From NCBI RefSeq assembly GCF_006088715.1, contig NZ_CP030771.1, forward strand, positions 3,596,001-3,660,000: a DNA stretch of 64,000 nt. The letters are read 5' to 3'. Origin of the DNA: Streptomyces sp. YIM 121038 (GTDB taxonomy: Bacteria; Actinomycetota; Actinomycetes; Streptomycetales; Streptomycetaceae). The position numbers and the translations under genes are program-made. A model generated the notes under the pieces. It searched no databases and was not told the DNA's origin. It saw only the letters and a program-made list of their open reading frames with translations. Positions 61,023-64,000 of the stretch are shown here, piece by piece. The first letter of the stretch is position 1, and every line of letters begins with the position of its first letter.

Positions 61023-61266
61023 GACGGCTCCCGGTACGTGTCCGTGGTGCGGATGCGGGTGCGTGCGGTACGAGTGCGCGTTGCTGCGCGGCGTGCATGC
61101 GGTACGAGTGCGCGGCGTGCGTGCGCCGCGTACTTACTTTTGAGTCAACTTACCGATGCGTAGGGGAATTTCAATGGGCCGTACCGAAGTCCGGGGAGCA
61201 GGCGGAAGGGGGCAGGGCGTTCCGGGCGGCGACGCAGGTGCCGGTCGGCCAGCAGGCGTCGCGACG

Positions 61267-61983
61267 TCAGTCGTGGGCCGGGACCCAGACCTCCCCCTCC
61301 AGGACCCGCCCCATCCCGACCCAGACCATGTTCATCAGGCGCAGGGTGACGCCCTCCGGCGACTGGTCCGGGTTGCGGACCATCCAGTCGGTGAGCGAGT
61401 CGGCGGCGCCCACCAGGGCGTGGGCCACGAAATCGGCGTCCCTTTCGGAGAGTTGCGAAGCGGTCGCGCTCTCCTCGATGCCCGCCCGGACGAGCTCCGC
61501 GACCTGCGCCATCACCGCGCGGCGCGCGTCGGCGACGGCGACCGCGATGGTCTCGCTCAGCTCCGACGCCTGCCGGTGGAGCACCACCCAGCTGTCGCGG
61601 TGCTCGGCGACGAAGGAGAAGAAGGCCAGGAGCCCGGCGTACAGGCGCACTTCGGGGGCGCCCTGGGGCTTCGCCGCGCCCGACCGCGCACCCCGGCCCC
61701 GGGCGTCGGCCGGGCCGCTCGCGGCCGCCTCCCGGGCCGCCCCCTGGAACGCCGTGACCAGCCGGTCGGCCTCCCGCCGCAGACAGGCCAGGAACAGGCC
61801 TTCCTTGGAGTCGAGGTAGAGGTACACCATCGGCTTGGAGATCCCGGCCAGTTCGGCGATCTCGTCGACCGACGCGGCGTGGTAGCCCCGCTTGGCGAAG
61901 ACCTGGACCGCCACGTCGATCATCTGCTGCTCGCGCTCCTTGCGCGGAACGCGCCGCCTGCGCTCCTGTGGCGTGCCACCCAC
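61267..61983 (-). CDS. TetR family transcriptional regulator
   Basis: 238 residues. HTH in residues 18-63: QQMIDVAVQVFAKRGYHAAS, VDEIAELAGISKPMVYLYLD, SKEGLF. Effector domain follows, with a basic insert GPADARGRGARSG. GTG 61983. Divergent from the SCP2 gene over a palindromic operator; probably a fatty-acid-type repressor of both neighbours. Confidence 0.92.
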   Translation of the reverse strand: MGGTPQERRRRVPRKEREQQMIDVAVQVFAKRGYHAASVDEIAELAGISKPMVYLYLDSKEGLFLACLRREADRLVTAFQGAAREAAASGPADARGRGARSGAAKPQGAPEVRLYAGLLAFFSFVAEHRDSWVVLHRQASELSETIAVAVADARRAVMAQVAELVRAGIEESATASQLSERDADFVAHALVGAADSLTDWMVRNPDQSPEGVTLRLMNMVWVGMGRVLEGEVWVPAHD

Positions 61984-62012
61984 CCTTGTCAGCCTCCTCG
62001 CCCCGGCTCTAC

Positions 62013-62044
62013 CTTACCTTCCAGTAAGTTTACTTCGTGGTAAG
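62013..62044. promoter_or_regulatory. TetR operator between tetR and SCP2 genes
   Basis: Near-dyad CTTACCTTCCAGTAAG (62013-62028) and TTTACTTCGTGGTAAG (62029-62044), 11 of 16 pairing. A TTACTTTT...AACTTACC sequence at 61134-61154, before the acyl-CoA ligase, shares the TTAC half-sites. Confidence 0.6.
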
Positions 62045-62053
62045 GAGCTTGCG

Positions 62054-62527
62054 ATGGGGACGGACAAGGCCGGGGGAATCGCGGGGCTCGACTTCGCCAG
62101 TGTGACGCCCGCTGAGTTCGCGCGGATCGTCAAGGGCCTCTCCGGCAAGGAGCTCACCGAGATCGCCACGGACGCCCCGCTGCGCGCCCGCGTCCTGCGG
62201 GAGGTGTTCAGGCGCATGGAGCAGCAGTTCAGACCGGAGGCCGCGGGCTCCCTGGAGGCGCTGATCCGCTGGCAGGTCACCGGGAGCGGGGGCGTCGGGG
62301 ACGCGGTGTACGAGACGGACATCGCGGAGGGCGCGTGCGTGGTGCGCGAGGGGGGCTCGGCCGCGGAGCCGCGGGTCACGCTGGTGATGGGCGACGCGGA
62401 GTTCCTGAAGCTGGTGTCCGGCAACGCGCATCCCGTCACGCTGTTCATGACCCGCAAGCTCAAGGTCGTGGGGGACGTGGCGCTGGCCGCGGGGCTCACC
62501 CGGTACTTCGACATCCCCAAGGCGTGA
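62054..62527 (+). CDS. SCP2 sterol-binding domain protein
   Basis: 157 residues. SCP2 fold: LIRWQVTGSGGVGDAVYETD, VTLVMGDAEFLKLVSGNAHP, LFMTRKLKVVGDVALAAGLT, the hydrophobic-ligand tunnel region. Intracellular lipid carrier. ATG 62054 with AAGGAG 7 nt upstream. Upstream frame extension to 61892 runs through the operator and is rejected. Confidence 0.9.
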   Translation: MGTDKAGGIAGLDFASVTPAEFARIVKGLSGKELTEIATDAPLRARVLREVFRRMEQQFRPEAAGSLEALIRWQVTGSGGVGDAVYETDIAEGACVVREGGSAAEPRVTLVMGDAEFLKLVSGNAHPVTLFMTRKLKVVGDVALAAGLTRYFDIPKA

Positions 62528-62654
62528 CGGGACCGCCCGCGCGGGTCCCGGTCCGCGCGGGGCGCCCCGGACTCGCCCGCGCGGGTCCCGACTCTCGCCG
62601 GGCGCCCCGGGCCCGCCCCTTAAGGCCTCGCTGACCTGCGCCGAAGTACCGTGC

Positions 62655-64000
62655 ATGACATCCATGCACCCTCCCCTCCGGTCCCGGCAGCCCTTCCGGG
62701 TCGTCGTGTGTCTGCTGCCCGCGCTCGCCGTCGTCTGGGCCGGGTACCAGCGGCGCTGGATGTCCGACGACGGGCACATCTACGTCCGGACGGTCCGGCA
62801 GGTGCTCGCGGGGCACGGGCCGGTGTTCAACGCGGGCGAGCGGGCCGAGTCCTCGACGGGCACGCTGTGGCAGTGGCTGCTCGTCCTCGCGGGGCTGCCG
62901 GGCGCCGACGTGGTGGCCGCCGCGGTGTACGGCGGGCTGCTGCTCACGGCGGCCGGGTTCGCGCTCGCCGCGTGGGGCGCGGCGCGCCTGCACACGGGGG
63001 TGTCCGGCGGCCCCCTCCTGCCGCTCGGCGCCCTGGTGCCGCTCGCGCTGCCGCCCGTGTGGGACTTCGCCACCTCCGGCCTGGAGACGGGGCTCGCCAC
63101 GTGCTGGATCGCGGGCGCCTGGCTGCTGCTCGTGACCCGTCCGCGCGCGCTGGCCACCGCGTTCGTCCTCGGGCTCGGTCCGCTGGTGCGGCCCGATCTC
63201 GCCCTGGTGTCCGCCGTGTTCCTCGGCGCGCAGTGGCTGAGCGCACGCCCCTCGCGCCGTGCCGCGCTCTCCGGGGCGGCCGTCGCGGGCGCCCTGCCCG
63301 TCGCCTACGAGGTCTTCCGGATGGGCTACTACGGGCACCTCGTGCCGCTGCCCGGCGTCACCAAGGAGGCCTCGTCCAGCCTGTGGGGGCGCGGGGCCGC
63401 CTACCTCGCCGACTTCGCCGGGCCGTATCTGCTGTGGCTGCCCGCCCTGTTCGTGCTGGCCGCCGTGGTGCCCGCGCGGCGCGGCGGCCGGCCGATGTCG
63501 CCGCTGACGCCGGTGCGCGCGGTGCCCTTGGTGCCCGCGCTCGCGCCCGTCGTCGCGGGGGTCCTGTGCTGGGCGTACGTCATCAAGGTCGGCGGGGACT
63601 TCATGCACGCCCGGATGTTCCTGCCGGGGCTCCTCCTGCTGGTCCTGCCGGTGTTCGTGGTGCCCGCCACGCGCACGTGGGCCCTCACGGCGGTCGGCGT
63701 CGGGGCGTGGGCGCTGGTCTGCGCGGCGTCGCTGCGCATTCCGTACGAAGGGCTGATCGGGCCGCGCGGCATCGCGGACGAGCGCGGCGTGTACGTGCGG
63801 CAGAACGCGGCCGCGCACCCCCTGCGGCACACCTTCGCCGGGTTCCTGGGCAACGCCGCGTACGCGCGTGAGGTGCGGGACGCCGCACACACCGGGGCGC
63901 CCACGCTGTTCCTGGCCCGCACCCGGGTCGAGGGCGCGGCGCCCTCCGTGTCCGGCGCCTACGCGACGCTCGGGCTCAACGGCACCGTCGTCCCCCTCGA
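62655..64000 (+). CDS. GT-C glycosyltransferase, AftB-like (partial, runs off the right edge)
   Basis: 448 codons without a stop to the window end. Many membrane helices. First external loop WMSDDGHIYVRTVRQVLAGHG then PVFNAGERAESSTGTLWQWL carries the DD motif of GT-C enzymes. Later WDFATSGLETGLATCWIAGA and YVIKVGGDFMHARMFLPGLL match mycobacterial AftB and related arabinofuranosyl/mannosyl transferases that use polyprenyl-phosphate sugars. In Streptomyces the acceptor is a cell-envelope glycan, not arabinogalactan, so the exact role is open. ATG 62655 chosen; ATG 62664 also possible. Confidence 0.85.
   Translation, partial: MTSMHPPLRSRQPFRVVVCLLPALAVVWAGYQRRWMSDDGHIYVRTVRQVLAGHGPVFNAGERAESSTGTLWQWLLVLAGLPGADVVAAAVYGGLLLTAAGFALAAWGAARLHTGVSGGPLLPLGALVPLALPPVWDFATSGLETGLATCWIAGAWLLLVTRPRALATAFVLGLGPLVRPDLALVSAVFLGAQWLSARPSRRAALSGAAVAGALPVAYEVFRMGYYGHLVPLPGVTKEASSSLWGRGAAYLADFAGPYLLWLPALFVLAAVVPARRGGRPMSPLTPVRAVPLVPALAPVVAGVLCWAYVIKVGGDFMHARMFLPGLLLLVLPVFVVPATRTWALTAVGVGAWALVCAASLRIPYEGLIGPRGIADERGVYVRQNAAAHPLRHTFAGFLGNAAYAREVRDAAHTGAPTLFLARTRVEGAAPSVSGAYATLGLNGTVVPL

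Noticed and set aside
61892..62053. N-terminal extension of the SCP2 protein
   Set aside because: Lies within the divergent tetR gene and operator; ATG 62054 has an ideal ribosome binding site.

Overview
The window is chromosomal DNA of a Streptomyces or close relative. Evidence: very high G+C with strong third-position GC bias, many GTG and one TTG start, lipoprotein and Tat/Sec exports typical of the genus, a short-chain sortase-type surface protein with a thioester domain, the PknG/GlnH/GlnX signalling set of Actinobacteria, an SSB paralogue, and a dispersed intergenic repeat seen twice in opposite orientation.

Layout. 1-1.6 kb: end of an SsuA/SsuC-like ABC uptake operon (minus strand). 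1.7-9.6 kb: aminopeptidase N, a LysR regulator, a secreted protein, two tandem EamA exporters divergent from a MarR regulator, a small membrane protein. 9.7-15.4 kb: malQ with an orphan repeat-containing small ORF just upstream, then a secreted GH84/CBM32 glycosidase. 15.5-17.5 kb: HNH endonuclease and an MscS channel. 17.7-24.4 kb: a sugar utilisation operon (ROK regulator, lipoprotein, two permeases, GH4 phospho-glycosidase, BadF/NAGK-type kinase). 24.8-36.3 kb: a seven-gene signalling locus: GlnX-like sensor, GlnH-like binding protein, a helical protein, a PknG-like kinase, a PP2C phosphatase, a vWA protein and an FHA protein with a collagen-like Gly/Pro linker. 36.3-40.6 kb: PCMT-like methyltransferase, group II truncated globin, an unknown protein, a hot-dog thioesterase and ettA (TTG start).

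40,619-50,785 is a compact 10.1 kb integrated element bounded by 24-bp perfect direct repeats (att sites). It sits 35 bp upstream of the ettA start codon rather than in a tRNA gene. It encodes an XRE-like and a GntR-like regulator, three small unknown or regulatory proteins, an HNH endonuclease, a P-loop replication-type ATPase, an excisionase and a tyrosine integrase. No FtsK/TraB-type transfer gene is recognisable. Its non-coding parts are unusually structured: a 50-bp inverted repeat framing about 0.9 kb, nested hairpins, TGACRC and AGCGTCCGC iterons, a conserved CTAGAGAGTTG box repeated in inverted orientation at both ends, and perfect GCTA-NNNN-TAGC palindromes with different centres. This is the best candidate for an undescribed system in the window.

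50.9-64 kb: thioester surface protein, SSB paralogue, two overlapping YfjP-type GTPases, tRNA-Arg(UCU), two small membrane proteins separated by a 49-bp tandem repeat, MarR regulator, long-chain acyl-CoA synthetase, TetR regulator, SCP2 sterol-carrier protein, and the start of an AftB-like GT-C glycosyltransferase running off the end.
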